Origin: Mesorhizobium sp. M1D.F.Ca.ET.043.01.1.1
Lineage (GTDB): Bacteria; Pseudomonadota; Alphaproteobacteria; Rhizobiales; Rhizobiaceae
NCBI RefSeq assembly: GCF_003952385.1
Contig: NZ_CP034444.1
Location: forward strand, 1,550,001 to 1,614,000
Reading direction: 5' to 3'
DNA length: 64,000 bases
In this document: piece by piece, positions 17,812-26,672 of the stretch
How positions within the stretch are numbered: the first letter of the stretch is position 1
How the letters are laid out: the number at the start of each line of letters is the position of its first letter
Program-made: the position numbers and the translations under genes
Notes under the pieces: model-generated
The model's database searches: none
What the model was told of the DNA's origin: nothing
The model's input: only the letters and a program-made list of their open reading frames with translations

Positions 17812-20234
17812 CGCACAGCATCGACACGAGCTTCAAGTTGAAGAAGCAGGCGCGCCTGGCCGAGCGCCGGCGCAAGCTCTGGCGCTGGGTTCTTTCCGGT
17901 GTCGCCGGGCTCGCCGTCGTTTCGATCGCCACGGGGTTCTACCTCACCAAGGACTACTGGTCGTTCGGCGACGAGGACGAGGAACTGCATCCGGTCGAAG
18001 GCATGGAGGATGTACCGCCCGATGCCTCGGTCTATGTGCCGGCCATCATCGACCTCGCCGGCGACCCGATGTGGATCACGCTGGCGCCCGACGCCGACAC
18101 CGCAACGAAGGGCAAGACCGTCGCGCGTCCGGCCGAGCTCGACAGTTCCGGCGCCTCGCCGCAGATCGAGATCCTCTCCGACGTGATGCTGAGCGCCAGC
18201 GAGAAATTTATGACGACGATCCCGTCGACACAGGAGGATTTCGCCTTCTTCCAGGCGCAGCGGCAGACCGCGCCAAAAGTCTCGGCGACGGCGCCCGACC
18301 AGCAAGCCGCCCCGCCCGCCCCGGCTGCAGCCGACGATCAGCAAGGCGATCTGGCGAACGACCTTCAGGCGGCGCCGGACGAGAGCGAACCGCCTGAGGC
18401 TTCTGCGCCCAAGGCGGATGCGGACGATCCCGAGGCGGGCTGGGGCGAGACCGTCGATCAGGGCGAAGCTGCCCTTCCCGCCTTCAAGAAGACCGAGATC
18501 GAGAACAACACGACCGTCGCCACCGTCACCAGCGAGTACCAGCGCTTCGAGGCGACGGGGGACACGTTCGTAAAAATCCTCAACGACCGCAGCCTGGACA
18601 GCGTCGTCGCCGACGCGCACTTCTCTGCCGACGACGCGAAACTGGCGGGCGAAGCGCTGAAGGCATTGTTCAACTGCGATGGCCTGCAATCTGGCTATGT
18701 GGTGGCCATGCGCGGGTTCAGGCCGAACCGCGAGACGACGACCATGTTGCTCATGCAGGTTTCGATCTACGCCAGGAACGTCTATGTCGGCACGCTGACG
18801 CGCAATGCGGCCGGCGCCTTCGTCTCGGGCGTCGATCCGTGGGTGCGCGAGGACCTGTTCAACTATTCCGGCGCATCCGACGAGGGCGGGCCGAAGCGGC
18901 AGTACCGCCTGCTCGACGCGATCTATTCGACGGCGGCGCGCAACAAGGTTCCGACCAGCGTGATCGGCGAGGCGATCATGTATATGTCGCGCGGACAGGA
19001 CCTCGACGCTTTCGCCAGCGAGGACCAGCGCCTGGTGCTGATCTATTCGCAGACGCCGCGCGGCCAGGGCGAGATCTCCGGAAGGGTCCTCTATGTCGGC
19101 GTCCAGGGCACTGAGAAGAGCCTCGACTGTTTCGTCTTCCAGCAGAGCGACGGGCAGTACGCGTGCGTCACGGGCAATGACGAGGTCCGTTCGCTGACCG
19201 TCACCAATGGCATGGTCACGCCGGTCAGCGGGGTTATGACCTCGACCTTCGGCCCGCGCAAGCATCCGATCCTGGGCACAGTTCGCATCCACAAAGGCGT
19301 CGACTGGGCCGCTCCGGTCGGCACGCCGATCATGGCCGCCTTCGACGGCGAGATCTCCTTCCAGGGCGATGGCGGCAGCTATGGCAACCTGGTCAAGATC
19401 GCGCACGCCAACGGGCGCGAGACGCGCTATGCGCATATGCAGAAATTCGCCATCGCAAGCGGCGTCGGCACCAAGGTGAAGGCCGGCGACGTCATCGGCT
19501 ATATCGGGACAACGGGGCTTTCGACGGGCCCGCATCTGCATTTCGAGCTCTACCAGAGCGGCGAGGCGATCGATCCGCTGGGGACGGTCACCACGGTCGC
19601 CACCTATGCTGCAGCCAGTTCCGGCGGCTCCGGCGACGCTGCCGTCGAGACGCTGACCGACCGGATCGTGCATGTCGAAAGCGGCGGCAGCGCACGGGCC
19701 AAGAACCCGCTGTCCTCGGCGACCGGCGCCGGCCAGTTCATCACCAAGACCTGGATCCGGATGATGAACACCTACCGGCCCGATCTCGCCCGCTCGCTGT
19801 CGACCGCCGACCTGCTGGCGCTTCGCTACGACGCCACGCTGTCGCGCGAGATGGTGCGCAACCTGGCGCGCGAGGGCGAAGCCTATCTTCGCGCCCGCGG
19901 CCACCAGATCACCGCCGGGCGGCTCTATCTCTGCCACTTCCTCGGCATGGAGGGTGCTGCCCAGGTGCTGGCGGCGCCGGGCTCGGCGCAACTGAGCGCG
20001 GTCCTCGGGGCCGCTGTGATCCAGGCCAATCCGTTCCTCACCGGCAAGACCACCAGCTACGTCGTCGACTGGGCCGAACGGAAGATGGGCCAGAAGGTGA
20101 TCCGCGTGGCATCCGATCAGAACCAGCAGACGACCACGACGCAGATCCGGCAGACATCGCCGGAGTTCGAAAAATACAAGCAGGCGATGACGGCGCTGGT
20201 CAATTCGATTCAAAGCACGCTGGAGCCTGGTTAA
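17808..20234 (+). CDS. Membrane-anchored M23 endopeptidase fused to a lytic transglycosylase
   Basis: An 808-residue protein that starts with GTG overlapping the previous stop. A positively charged leader and one membrane helix (about 25-46) leave the rest in the periplasm. A long linker precedes an LytM/M23 domain at about 470-600 with zinc ligands H495 and D499 (HKGVDW) and H576/H578 (HLHFEL). A second catalytic domain from about 615 has E624 in HVESGG and the ATGAGQFITKTW signature of SLT-type transglycosylases. The protein could cut both peptides and glycan strands. In this cluster I infer wall remodelling for insertion of the T6SS envelope complex; a secreted effector is less likely given the anchor and lack of an immunity gene. 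Confidence 0.85.
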   Translation: MTHSIDTSFKLKKQARLAERRRKLWRWVLSGVAGLAVVSIATGFYLTKDYWSFGDEDEELHPVEGMEDVPPDASVYVPAIIDLAGDPMWITLAPDADTATKGKTVARPAELDSSGASPQIEILSDVMLSASEKFMTTIPSTQEDFAFFQAQRQTAPKVSATAPDQQAAPPAPAAADDQQGDLANDLQAAPDESEPPEASAPKADADDPEAGWGETVDQGEAALPAFKKTEIENNTTVATVTSEYQRFEATGDTFVKILNDRSLDSVVADAHFSADDAKLAGEALKALFNCDGLQSGYVVAMRGFRPNRETTTMLLMQVSIYARNVYVGTLTRNAAGAFVSGVDPWVREDLFNYSGASDEGGPKRQYRLLDAIYSTAARNKVPTSVIGEAIMYMSRGQDLDAFASEDQRLVLIYSQTPRGQGEISGRVLYVGVQGTEKSLDCFVFQQSDGQYACVTGNDEVRSLTVTNGMVTPVSGVMTSTFGPRKHPILGTVRIHKGVDWAAPVGTPIMAAFDGEISFQGDGGSYGNLVKIAHANGRETRYAHMQKFAIASGVGTKVKAGDVIGYIGTTGLSTGPHLHFELYQSGEAIDPLGTVTTVATYAAASSGGSGDAAVETLTDRIVHVESGGSARAKNPLSSATGAGQFITKTWIRMMNTYRPDLARSLSTADLLALRYDATLSREMVRNLAREGEAYLRARGHQITAGRLYLCHFLGMEGAAQVLAAPGSAQLSAVLGAAVIQANPFLTGKTTSYVVDWAERKMGQKVIRVASDQNQQTTTTQIRQTSPEFEKYKQAMTALVNSIQSTLEPG

Positions 20235-20281
20235 CCCCGGGTTTCAGTCGCCCGCGGATCGCGCCCCGGCAGCCAAGCCGT

Positions 20282-20310
20282 TTGGTTTTGATGCTTGCGA
20301 ATGGTATATT
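20282..20310 (+). promoter_or_regulatory. Candidate promoter upstream of the caspase-like gene
   Basis: TTGGTT at 20282-20287 and TATATT at 20305-20310 are separated by 17 bases, close to the housekeeping consensus, in an AT-rich patch that contrasts with the GC-rich surroundings. It would give a leader of about 150 bases before the ATG at 20464. Confidence 0.35.
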
Positions 20311-20463
20311 GACGCGTGGTTGCAAAGTTTTTTTGTGAACCAAAACTGTGGCCGGGATCACATACGTCCAGAAGCCATTTTTGGCAGAAGCGACTTTGTC
20401 GCGAGCGGAAATTAGCATGCGCAGAAACCGATAACGCGCCCCCTCGGGGCGGAGGGCAGATCC

Positions 20464-22086
20464 ATGAAAGCGTTCGCCGTCCTTTTGAGCGGAATTCTTC
20501 TGTTCGTCCTTGCCGCGTTCGGCGCCGAGGCCGCCACGCCAGATGCCGCCAAACGCGTCGCGCTGGTCATCGGCAACAGCAAATATGTCAACGCCGTGCC
20601 GTTGCCCAACCCGGCCAACGACGCGCAGCTCATCGCATCGACGCTGCGCAATGCCGGCTTCGAGGTGATCGAAGGCGTCGACCAGGACAATCAAGGCATG
20701 CACAGCCTGATCAGCCGGTTTACGGAAGAATCCTATAACGCCGACCTCGCCGTCATCTTCTATGCCGGCCACGGCATGCAGGTCGACGGCAAGAACTACC
20801 TGATCCCGGTCGATGCCGAGCTGACCTCGCCGGCCTATCTCAAGACCCGCACCGTGCAGATCGACGAGTTCATGGCCGCGTTACCGCCCGACCCGGCCGT
20901 CGGCGTCATCATCCTCGACGCCTGCCGTGACAATCCGCTGGCAAGGACGCTGGCCGCCTCGCTGCCGAAGAGCCGCTCGCTCGGCGCCGGCCTGGCGCCG
21001 GTGGAAGCGAAGGCCGACGGCGTCGGCACGGGCGGCGTGCTTATCGCCTATGCAACCGACCCCGGCGCCATCGCCTTCGACGGCAACGGCGTCGACAGCC
21101 CCTATTCGCTGGCCCTGGCCAAGCACCTGACCGAGCCCGGGATCGAGATCCAGAGCGCCCTGACGCGGGTGCGCGGCGAGGTGACGGAAGCCACGCAAGG
21201 CCGGCAGCGGCCCTGGCACAATGCTTCGCTCGGACGCGAGGTCTTCCTCGGCAAGCCCGCGGCGGAAGCCGCGCCCGTCGCGGCGCCCGTGGCCGATGCG
21301 GCCAAGACGACGGCGGCCGCCCCTGCGGCAGCCAGCGAACCGCCCTCCTGGGAGGTCGAGCAGCGTCTTTGGGACGAGGCTTCGAAGAAGAACGCCATCC
21401 CGTTCTACGAAGCCTATCTCGAACAATTCCCGAACGGCCGCTTCGCGACGGTGGCCAAGCTAAACATCGATCAGTTGAAGGACCCGAACGCACAAAACAA
21501 GCAGGTCGCGGCCCTCGATGCCAATGGGACTGACGCCAATGCCGGTTCGGCCGTGCGCACCTCGGTCGGCATCAGCGACGAGATGAAGCGGACGCCGGGC
21601 ACCGAACTGACGGAAGACGCCATCGGGCTCGATCGCGACGGCCGCATCGACCTGCAGCTGCGCATCGAGGCGCTGGGCAACGAGCTTGGCCAGGCCGACG
21701 GCAATATCGGCCCGAGGACGCGCCAGGCGATCGGCGTCTGGCAGAGCAAGAACGGCCTGCCGCAGACGACCTATCTGACGGGCGAGCAGCTGGCGTTCCT
21801 GGTGATCCAGACCGACCCGATGATGGATGCGGTACGTGCCAAGAATGCCGCCGACCAGGCGCGCGCGGCGGCGCCCAAGAAGCCTGTGGTGCAGAAGACC
21901 CGCACGCTGAAGCCGGTAGCCCAGAAACCACGCAAGAGACAGCAGCAGGTCGTCCAGCGGAGGCGGGACCGCGAGACCGTGGTTCGCGAGGAAGGCCCGC
22001 CGCCGAACGACAACAACGACTTCCTGACCAAGGCGCTGATCTTCGGCACCGGTGTCGCGGTGGGCGGCGTGCTCAACAAGCCCTGA
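20464..22086 (+). CDS. Exported caspase-like (C14) protein with peptidoglycan-binding-like region
   Basis: A 540-residue protein with signal peptide (1-23). Residues about 30-260 are a caspase-fold domain with the catalytic dyad H103 (FYAGHG) and C154 (LDACRDNP), both intact. An Ala-rich linker follows, then a short repeat-like segment (KNAIPFYEAYLEQFPNGRF) and a region at about 395-445 (LGQADGNIGPRTRQAIGVWQ) like peptidoglycan-binding domain 1. The C-terminus is very basic and ends in a hydrophobic stretch. Caspase-like proteins of this kind are frequent in rhizobia and usually lack defined substrates. A strong ribosome site (GGAGGG) precedes the ATG. A T6SS link is inferred from position only. 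Confidence 0.8.
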   Translation: MKAFAVLLSGILLFVLAAFGAEAATPDAAKRVALVIGNSKYVNAVPLPNPANDAQLIASTLRNAGFEVIEGVDQDNQGMHSLISRFTEESYNADLAVIFYAGHGMQVDGKNYLIPVDAELTSPAYLKTRTVQIDEFMAALPPDPAVGVIILDACRDNPLARTLAASLPKSRSLGAGLAPVEAKADGVGTGGVLIAYATDPGAIAFDGNGVDSPYSLALAKHLTEPGIEIQSALTRVRGEVTEATQGRQRPWHNASLGREVFLGKPAAEAAPVAAPVADAAKTTAAAPAAASEPPSWEVEQRLWDEASKKNAIPFYEAYLEQFPNGRFATVAKLNIDQLKDPNAQNKQVAALDANGTDANAGSAVRTSVGISDEMKRTPGTELTEDAIGLDRDGRIDLQLRIEALGNELGQADGNIGPRTRQAIGVWQSKNGLPQTTYLTGEQLAFLVIQTDPMMDAVRAKNAADQARAAAPKKPVVQKTRTLKPVAQKPRKRQQQVVQRRRDRETVVREEGPPPNDNNDFLTKALIFGTGVAVGGVLNKP

Positions 22087-22096
22087 TTGTCTTCGC

Positions 22097-22143
22097 GCAA
22101 TTCCGGACGGAAAACCGCTACGCACTTTTCCTGGAATTGCTCT
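22097..22143. repeat. Interspersed palindromic repeat, copy A
   Basis: GCAATTCC and GGAATTGC arms enclose inner GGAAAA / TTTTCC arms, forming a stem-loop. Almost the same 47 bases recur at 31719-31766 and 59773-59819. This copy lacks the accompanying TAGAGCG-type palindrome seen upstream of copy B. It lies between the convergent caspase-like and OmpA-like genes. Confidence 0.75.
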
Positions 22144-22150
22144 TAACAGA

Positions 22151-22184
22151 AACGGGAGTCCGGCGGTCTGGCCGGGCTCCCGTT
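22151..22184 (-). terminator. Hairpin terminator between convergent genes
   Basis: A 14-bp stem (AACGGGAGTCCGGC and GCCGGGCTCCCGTT, one G-U pair) with a six-base loop. In the minus direction it is followed by TTCTGTT, giving a weak U-rich tail, so it best serves the OmpA-like gene. It may also slow readthrough from the plus-strand caspase-like gene. Confidence 0.6.
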
Positions 22185-22225
22185 GATTGCCGTATGCGGC
22201 GCGCGGATGACTTTGTGCCCGCGGC

Positions 22226-22759
22226 TTATTCCGTCCTGATCCGCATCTCCACCCGGCGGTTGACCGGATCGTAAGGATTGGCGACGCGCGGGTGCGATTT
22301 GCCGAGGCCGATCGCCTCGAGCCGGGCGGCCTGAACGCCGCTCGCGGTCAGGAAGGCGGCCACCGACTGTGCCCGTCTTTGCGACAGGTCCTGGTTATAG
22401 CGCGTCGAGCCGGAAGCATCGGTATGGCCTTCGACGACGAAGGTGAACGTGCTCAGCCGGTTGTCCTTCAGCGCCTTGGCGAACTCGTCGAGTTCGGCGC
22501 GCGCGGTCGGATCGAGCTGGGCGGAATCCAGGCCGAAATTGATCATCATATCGAGCCCGGTCTTGGTGGGGGCCGCGTTCTTGTCGTTCTTGCTCTTGCA
22601 CTCTTCCTCGGTGCCGACGCAGATCCCGCGCGACGCACCGAGTTTGCCCTGGCCGGTGAAGAACTTCACGATGTCCTCGGATTTCTGAAGCGGATCAGCG
22701 GAAACGTGCGTCGAAAAAAGCACGGCCGCCAATGCAAAGGCTGAGCTGGCCAACCGCAT
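22226..22759 (-). CDS. Exported OmpA-family protein
   Basis: A 177-residue protein starting MRLASSAFALAAVLF, chosen because it opens a signal peptide and has a good ribosome site (AAGGAG) upstream. The mature part carries an OmpA-like domain from about residue 75: INFGLDSAQLDP, VVEGHTDASGS and LSQRRAQSVAAFL, ending RRVEMRIRTE. Such domains bind diaminopimelate in peptidoglycan. It is transcribed opposite to the T6SS series. TssL already has its own OmpA domain, so this protein is probably a separate periplasmic anchor. A direct T6SS role is not shown. Confidence 0.8.
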   Translation of the reverse strand: MRLASSAFALAAVLFSTHVSADPLQKSEDIVKFFTGQGKLGASRGICVGTEEECKSKNDKNAAPTKTGLDMMINFGLDSAQLDPTARAELDEFAKALKDNRLSTFTFVVEGHTDASGSTRYNQDLSQRRAQSVAAFLTASGVQAARLEAIGLGKSHPRVANPYDPVNRRVEMRIRTE

Positions 22760-22930
22760 GACCGTTACTCCTTGTTTGAGCGGATCTCGCTGCGGCGGAA
22801 AATAGCAAATTTCGCGACGGTTGTCTGTGAACAAACACACGCCCGGAGCGGCCGCTGTTTGTTAAGCTAGGCTTGACCAATGCCCCCGCCGGGGTTTCAG
22901 TACCTCTATTCCTAGTGGGGGCGGGCAGCC

Positions 22931-23497
22931 ATGGCCAACGGGCTCCGGTTCAGGACGGCGCGGGATCTCTTCAGCGCTTGCCCTGCCGTCGCCCACGATA
23001 TGAAAGCGGCCCCCACCGACCAGTCTTCGATCGAGTTCTGCCGCGCGCTGCTGGCCGGGCGCGTGCCCGAAGAGGCAATCACCTTTTGCGCCTATCTGCT
23101 GCCCGAGCGGGCCGCGGTCTGGTGGGCGCATGAGTGCCTGGGCAATCTTGCGGAGCTGCTCGGCGACAGGGATCTCGAATTGCTGGCGCTCGTCGGCGAC
23201 TGGGTCGGCCAACCCGGCAATCCCGACCACCGCGCAGCGGTTTCCCAGGCAGTGGAGGTGCCGCCGACGACACCCGTCTCGTGGCTGGCCCTGGCCGCGG
23301 GCTGGCGCGACAGCGGCTCGGCCGTCGACCAGGCAGCGGTCGGATTTCCGACCGCCCACGCCGTCGGCGCGGGGATCCTGGCGGGGCTTGCGCGGGTGTC
23401 GCTCGCGGACCGTTTTGCCGTGCTTTCGGCCTTCGTCGAAATGGGCATCCAGATGGCGGAGATGGAAGCGCAGCAGCAATCGGCCGACGCCTATTAG
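22931..23497 (+). CDS. Small DUF6931-like T6SS-associated protein
   Basis: A 188-residue soluble protein without signal peptide. It is rich in Ala and Trp (AAVWWAHECLG, PVSWLALAAGW) and mostly helical. It resembles the small DUF6931 family that I know from alphaproteobacterial T6SS loci next to FHA, kinase and caspase genes; the assignment is by pattern only. The ATG at 22931 follows a G-rich stretch that can act as a ribosome site. Function is unknown. Confidence 0.6.
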   Translation: MANGLRFRTARDLFSACPAVAHDMKAAPTDQSSIEFCRALLAGRVPEEAITFCAYLLPERAAVWWAHECLGNLAELLGDRDLELLALVGDWVGQPGNPDHRAAVSQAVEVPPTTPVSWLALAAGWRDSGSAVDQAAVGFPTAHAVGAGILAGLARVSLADRFAVLSAFVEMGIQMAEMEAQQQSADAY

Positions 23498-23592
23498 CTC
23501 CGCTCGCGCTCGTGATCGGCAACCCACGATAGCGGCATGAGGTGCTGCTCACCAAGCCAGTGCAATCGCAAAGTTGCAGTTAGCAGGCCTCA

Positions 23593-23862
23593 TCACCACC
23601 CGCCACCGCCACCGCCACTTCCACCCAAGGGCGCAATGATGGGCGCAGTCTGAACAGGTTGGACCGGGTTCTGGGCAGTGACCTTTTTGCGCTTGACGAC
23701 TTTTGGCGCGGTCGTGGTCCGGACGACTTTCGCCTGAGGTTTCGCTGCCACCGGCGCCGGCTCCGGTTTGGGCGGCATTAAGGACGTACAGCCCATGAGC
23801 GCCGCCAAAACGGCGGAGAGAGTTGTTCCGACGACTGCCTGTTTCAGTGCCCTGCCCACCAT
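23593..23862 (-). CDS. Small putative lipoprotein with Gly-rich tail
   Basis: An 89-residue protein starting MVGRALKQAVVG, with a good upstream GGGAGG. The lipobox LMGC predicts lipidation at a Cys near residue 24. The rest is low complexity: Pro/Lys/Val-rich, then a Gly run ending in Trp. It lies 14 bases after the caspase-Sel1 gene stop on the same strand, so the two form a unit. No family is recognised. It might tether the caspase-Sel1 protein to a membrane. Confidence 0.6.
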   Translation of the reverse strand: MVGRALKQAVVGTTLSAVLAALMGCTSLMPPKPEPAPVAAKPQAKVVRTTTAPKVVKRKKVTAQNPVQPVQTAPIIAPLGGSGGGGGGW

Positions 23863-23876
23863 AGCCTCCCTGTTGA

Positions 23877-26426
23877 TCAGAACAAGTCTCGACGCGGATT
23901 GGCTTGCTCCCAAACGGCCCTGGCTGTCTTGACCAGTTGGTCGTCGAGTGAACCACCCGTCTGGATTTTCGATTTAAGCTCGGACCGCAGCTGTTTCAGT
24001 GCTGCTGTCTTGGCCTTTGCGGGGAATTGCTCCAACGTGGACTGGGCGCTCGGCAATTCGTTTCGAAGATCGAGCCCGACCGCAAATGCGAGATAGCGGG
24101 CGGCCACGATCTGGTCCGCTTTCCCGCCTTTCTGCATCTCAAGCGCCGCGCGATCATAGGCGCCGGAATAATCGCCGCGGGTGGCTGCCATCTCGAACAG
24201 CCTTTGCGCTTCATCGAGGTCCGGCGTCACGCCGAGACCGTCCCGATACATACGCCCAAGGCTGGCAGGAGCATAAGGCTGGCCGAGATCCATGGCCTTC
24301 TGGAAAAGCGCCTGCGCCTGCTTCGGATCCTTTTCGACGCCGCGACCGCTGAGATAACTACGGCCGAGAATGTTCATTGAATACATATCCTGCCGCTCAA
24401 CGCCGGCCTTCAGAAAGGCCACGGCGCGAGCAGGATCTGCGGGCACGCCGCTGCGGCCCTCGGTGAAGATCGCGGCGAGATCGTTCATCGCATAGGTGTG
24501 ACCCATAGCAGCCGCTTTCAGCAGCAGGTCCAGCCCCTTGGCGGTATCGCGCTGGACCCCCAGCCCGTTGAACAAGGCCCGACCCCAGGCGGTCATTCCG
24601 TAGGGATCGCCTTTGTCTGATGCTTTTACATAGAAGCCGTTCGCTTTCGTAGGATCGACAGCCGTCCCTATCCCGGATGAGGCGATATAGCCGAGCTCGA
24701 ACACCGCGCGGACGTGCCCCTTGTCGGCAGCCTCCTGGATCGCCTTTTTCGCGTCCTCGACCTTGCCGACAACAAGCAGCGCACGCCCGAGCTCGTAGCG
24801 GAAGCGGGCGACGTCCGGATAGGCTTTCACCGCCGCCCGGCAGACGTCCACGGCGTTGCTGCTGATCTCGTTCGGCAACAGGCCGGGGACGACGCCCTGC
24901 AGGTCGAGGGGCTCGCCGGCCTCCCTGTCGCAGGGATCGACGCTGGGCGACAGCTTCATCGTCGCCTGCTTCGACGAGGTATTATCAGCGCGGATCTCGA
25001 CGCCGACTATGAGTGGTTTGACTTCACCTATCTGGGGTTCGTAGCGCAAATGGTCGACTTCATCGGCCATCAGGCTGGAATCCGGAGACAGGGTCCGATC
25101 CGGCAGCGACAGCGTTCCCGTCGCCGGGTAGCTCGCCAGCTTCAGGCTGACGGCGGGATCCTTGGTCGGGAAATCGAGCTTCAGCGGCACCGGGCCGACA
25201 CCGACCGGTACGCTGATGTCGCTCTTTTCGATCGCCTCGGCCGCGCCGGCGATGTGGATGCCGCGCTCCAGCACCTGCTGCTTCTGCTCGGCCTCGAGCG
25301 AGGCCATGAGCTGCTGCCCTTCGGCGGCGTTCCCGTTCTTGACCCTGAACACGAGGATGCCCTGGGATTCGCCGCCCCAGTTGTCGCGCGTGGCATATGC
25401 CAGCATGTCGACCTCTTCCTGCGCGCCGGAACCCTTCGGCACGTCCATTTGAAGGCGCGGCAGGTCCTTGCCGGCGATCGGCTCGCCGGTCGCGACAGGC
25501 TTGCCGTCCAGCATCAGGCGTCCGAGCGCCGGCGGCCTCTCGATGCTGACGGTGACCGCGCCGCCGTCGACGTCAACCGGCTCCGGCAGGTCCAGAGCGA
25601 CGGGCCCGACGCCCGACGGCACGACTTTCTCCAGCACCGGCGGCAGCGCAGGGCGGCTGGCGCGGCGCATCAACACCACCTCGTCGATCAGCGATGAGTT
25701 TTCCCAGGGAACCTGCTTGCCGTCGGTCGCCTTGACAACGTCGCGGCGGACTGCCGCCATCACCGTGCGGATCTCCTGGTTCGGCGCCAAGGCGCGGCGG
25801 GAGAACGCGGACGAGAACGGGCTCAAGTCACCCGTCCCGTCATAGGCGACCGCTCCCGGTTCGGTGGCGAAGGCAATCAGCGTGTTCAGCGAGCTTTTCA
25901 CCTGCGCAAGGCCGGCGCCGCCGGCGGCGATCAGCTGGTCGCGCAGCCAATAGTCCTTGCGCGGAAACGGATTGTTGCGGCAGGCGTCCAGGATGATCAC
26001 CTGGATCTTCGACTTCGAGCGCATCTGCTCCAGCACGTCGTCGAGTTTGATCGCCTGGACCTCGATGTCGGCCGCGGCCTTCAGCGAGGCGTCGACCGGA
26101 ATGAGGAAATTCTCGCCGCCGATCTGAAAGCCATGGCCGGAATAATAGACGACTGCGAGATCGGCGCCGTCCGCCGCGGCGAGATAGTTGCGGAACTGCT
26201 CCTCGAACTGCAGCTTGGTGAGATCCCTGGCGACGAACACATCGAAGCCGGCCATGCGGAAGGTGTTCGACACATCCTCGGCATCCTTGTCCGGATTCTT
26301 GAGCGCCGGGATGGCGCGGTATTCGGAATTGCCGATGACAAAGGCAACCCTTCGATCGGCATGAGCTTCGAACGCCGTGAAGCCCACGAGGACCAAGGCT
26401 GCAAGGAAGGCGCAGCATCGCAGCAT
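23877..26426 (-). CDS. Exported caspase-like protein with Sel1 repeats
   Basis: An 849-residue protein with signal peptide (1-23). The caspase-fold domain (about 25-250) has intact H98 (YYSGHG) and C149 (LDACRNNP). Two similar beta-rich segments follow, each with the phrase VGPV (about 270-345 and 405-490). From about 540 to 790 there are tandem Sel1/TPR-like repeats such as GHTYAMNDLAAIFTEGRSG and AASLGRMYRDGLGV-type units. Sel1 arrays bind proteins, so the peptidase may be recruited to a partner in the periplasm. It is a diverged relative of the protein at 20464. A weak ribosome site (AAGGAT) precedes the ATG. Substrate unknown. Confidence 0.8.
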   Translation of the reverse strand: MLRCCAFLAALVLVGFTAFEAHADRRVAFVIGNSEYRAIPALKNPDKDAEDVSNTFRMAGFDVFVARDLTKLQFEEQFRNYLAAADGADLAVVYYSGHGFQIGGENFLIPVDASLKAAADIEVQAIKLDDVLEQMRSKSKIQVIILDACRNNPFPRKDYWLRDQLIAAGGAGLAQVKSSLNTLIAFATEPGAVAYDGTGDLSPFSSAFSRRALAPNQEIRTVMAAVRRDVVKATDGKQVPWENSSLIDEVVLMRRASRPALPPVLEKVVPSGVGPVALDLPEPVDVDGGAVTVSIERPPALGRLMLDGKPVATGEPIAGKDLPRLQMDVPKGSGAQEEVDMLAYATRDNWGGESQGILVFRVKNGNAAEGQQLMASLEAEQKQQVLERGIHIAGAAEAIEKSDISVPVGVGPVPLKLDFPTKDPAVSLKLASYPATGTLSLPDRTLSPDSSLMADEVDHLRYEPQIGEVKPLIVGVEIRADNTSSKQATMKLSPSVDPCDREAGEPLDLQGVVPGLLPNEISSNAVDVCRAAVKAYPDVARFRYELGRALLVVGKVEDAKKAIQEAADKGHVRAVFELGYIASSGIGTAVDPTKANGFYVKASDKGDPYGMTAWGRALFNGLGVQRDTAKGLDLLLKAAAMGHTYAMNDLAAIFTEGRSGVPADPARAVAFLKAGVERQDMYSMNILGRSYLSGRGVEKDPKQAQALFQKAMDLGQPYAPASLGRMYRDGLGVTPDLDEAQRLFEMAATRGDYSGAYDRAALEMQKGGKADQIVAARYLAFAVGLDLRNELPSAQSTLEQFPAKAKTAALKQLRSELKSKIQTGGSLDDQLVKTARAVWEQANPRRDLF

Positions 26427-26672
26427 GGCAAATCCTTAACTGCTATGACCTGTCGGCCGCAGCAATGCAGCTTGCGGCGCATGGGTCTGTTAAAGAGTTC
26501 ACAATCTGCCGAGACCGGAGCAGAACGCATGCATAACGACTGCGGGCATGCGTCTCATCCAATCGGATTCTAAAATACTCCAGAGGCACGGGCGCCGCAA
26601 TGACGCTGCGCCGCGTCCAAGGGGCGGCGTGGCACATTTGCGCGGCGCCGATCATGAGATAGATGAAAGGGC

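Noticed and set aside
17784..20213. Minus-strand open frame of 809 codons opposite the M23-transglycosylase gene
   Set aside because: Complementary-strand shadow; the plus-strand gene has clear catalytic motifs.
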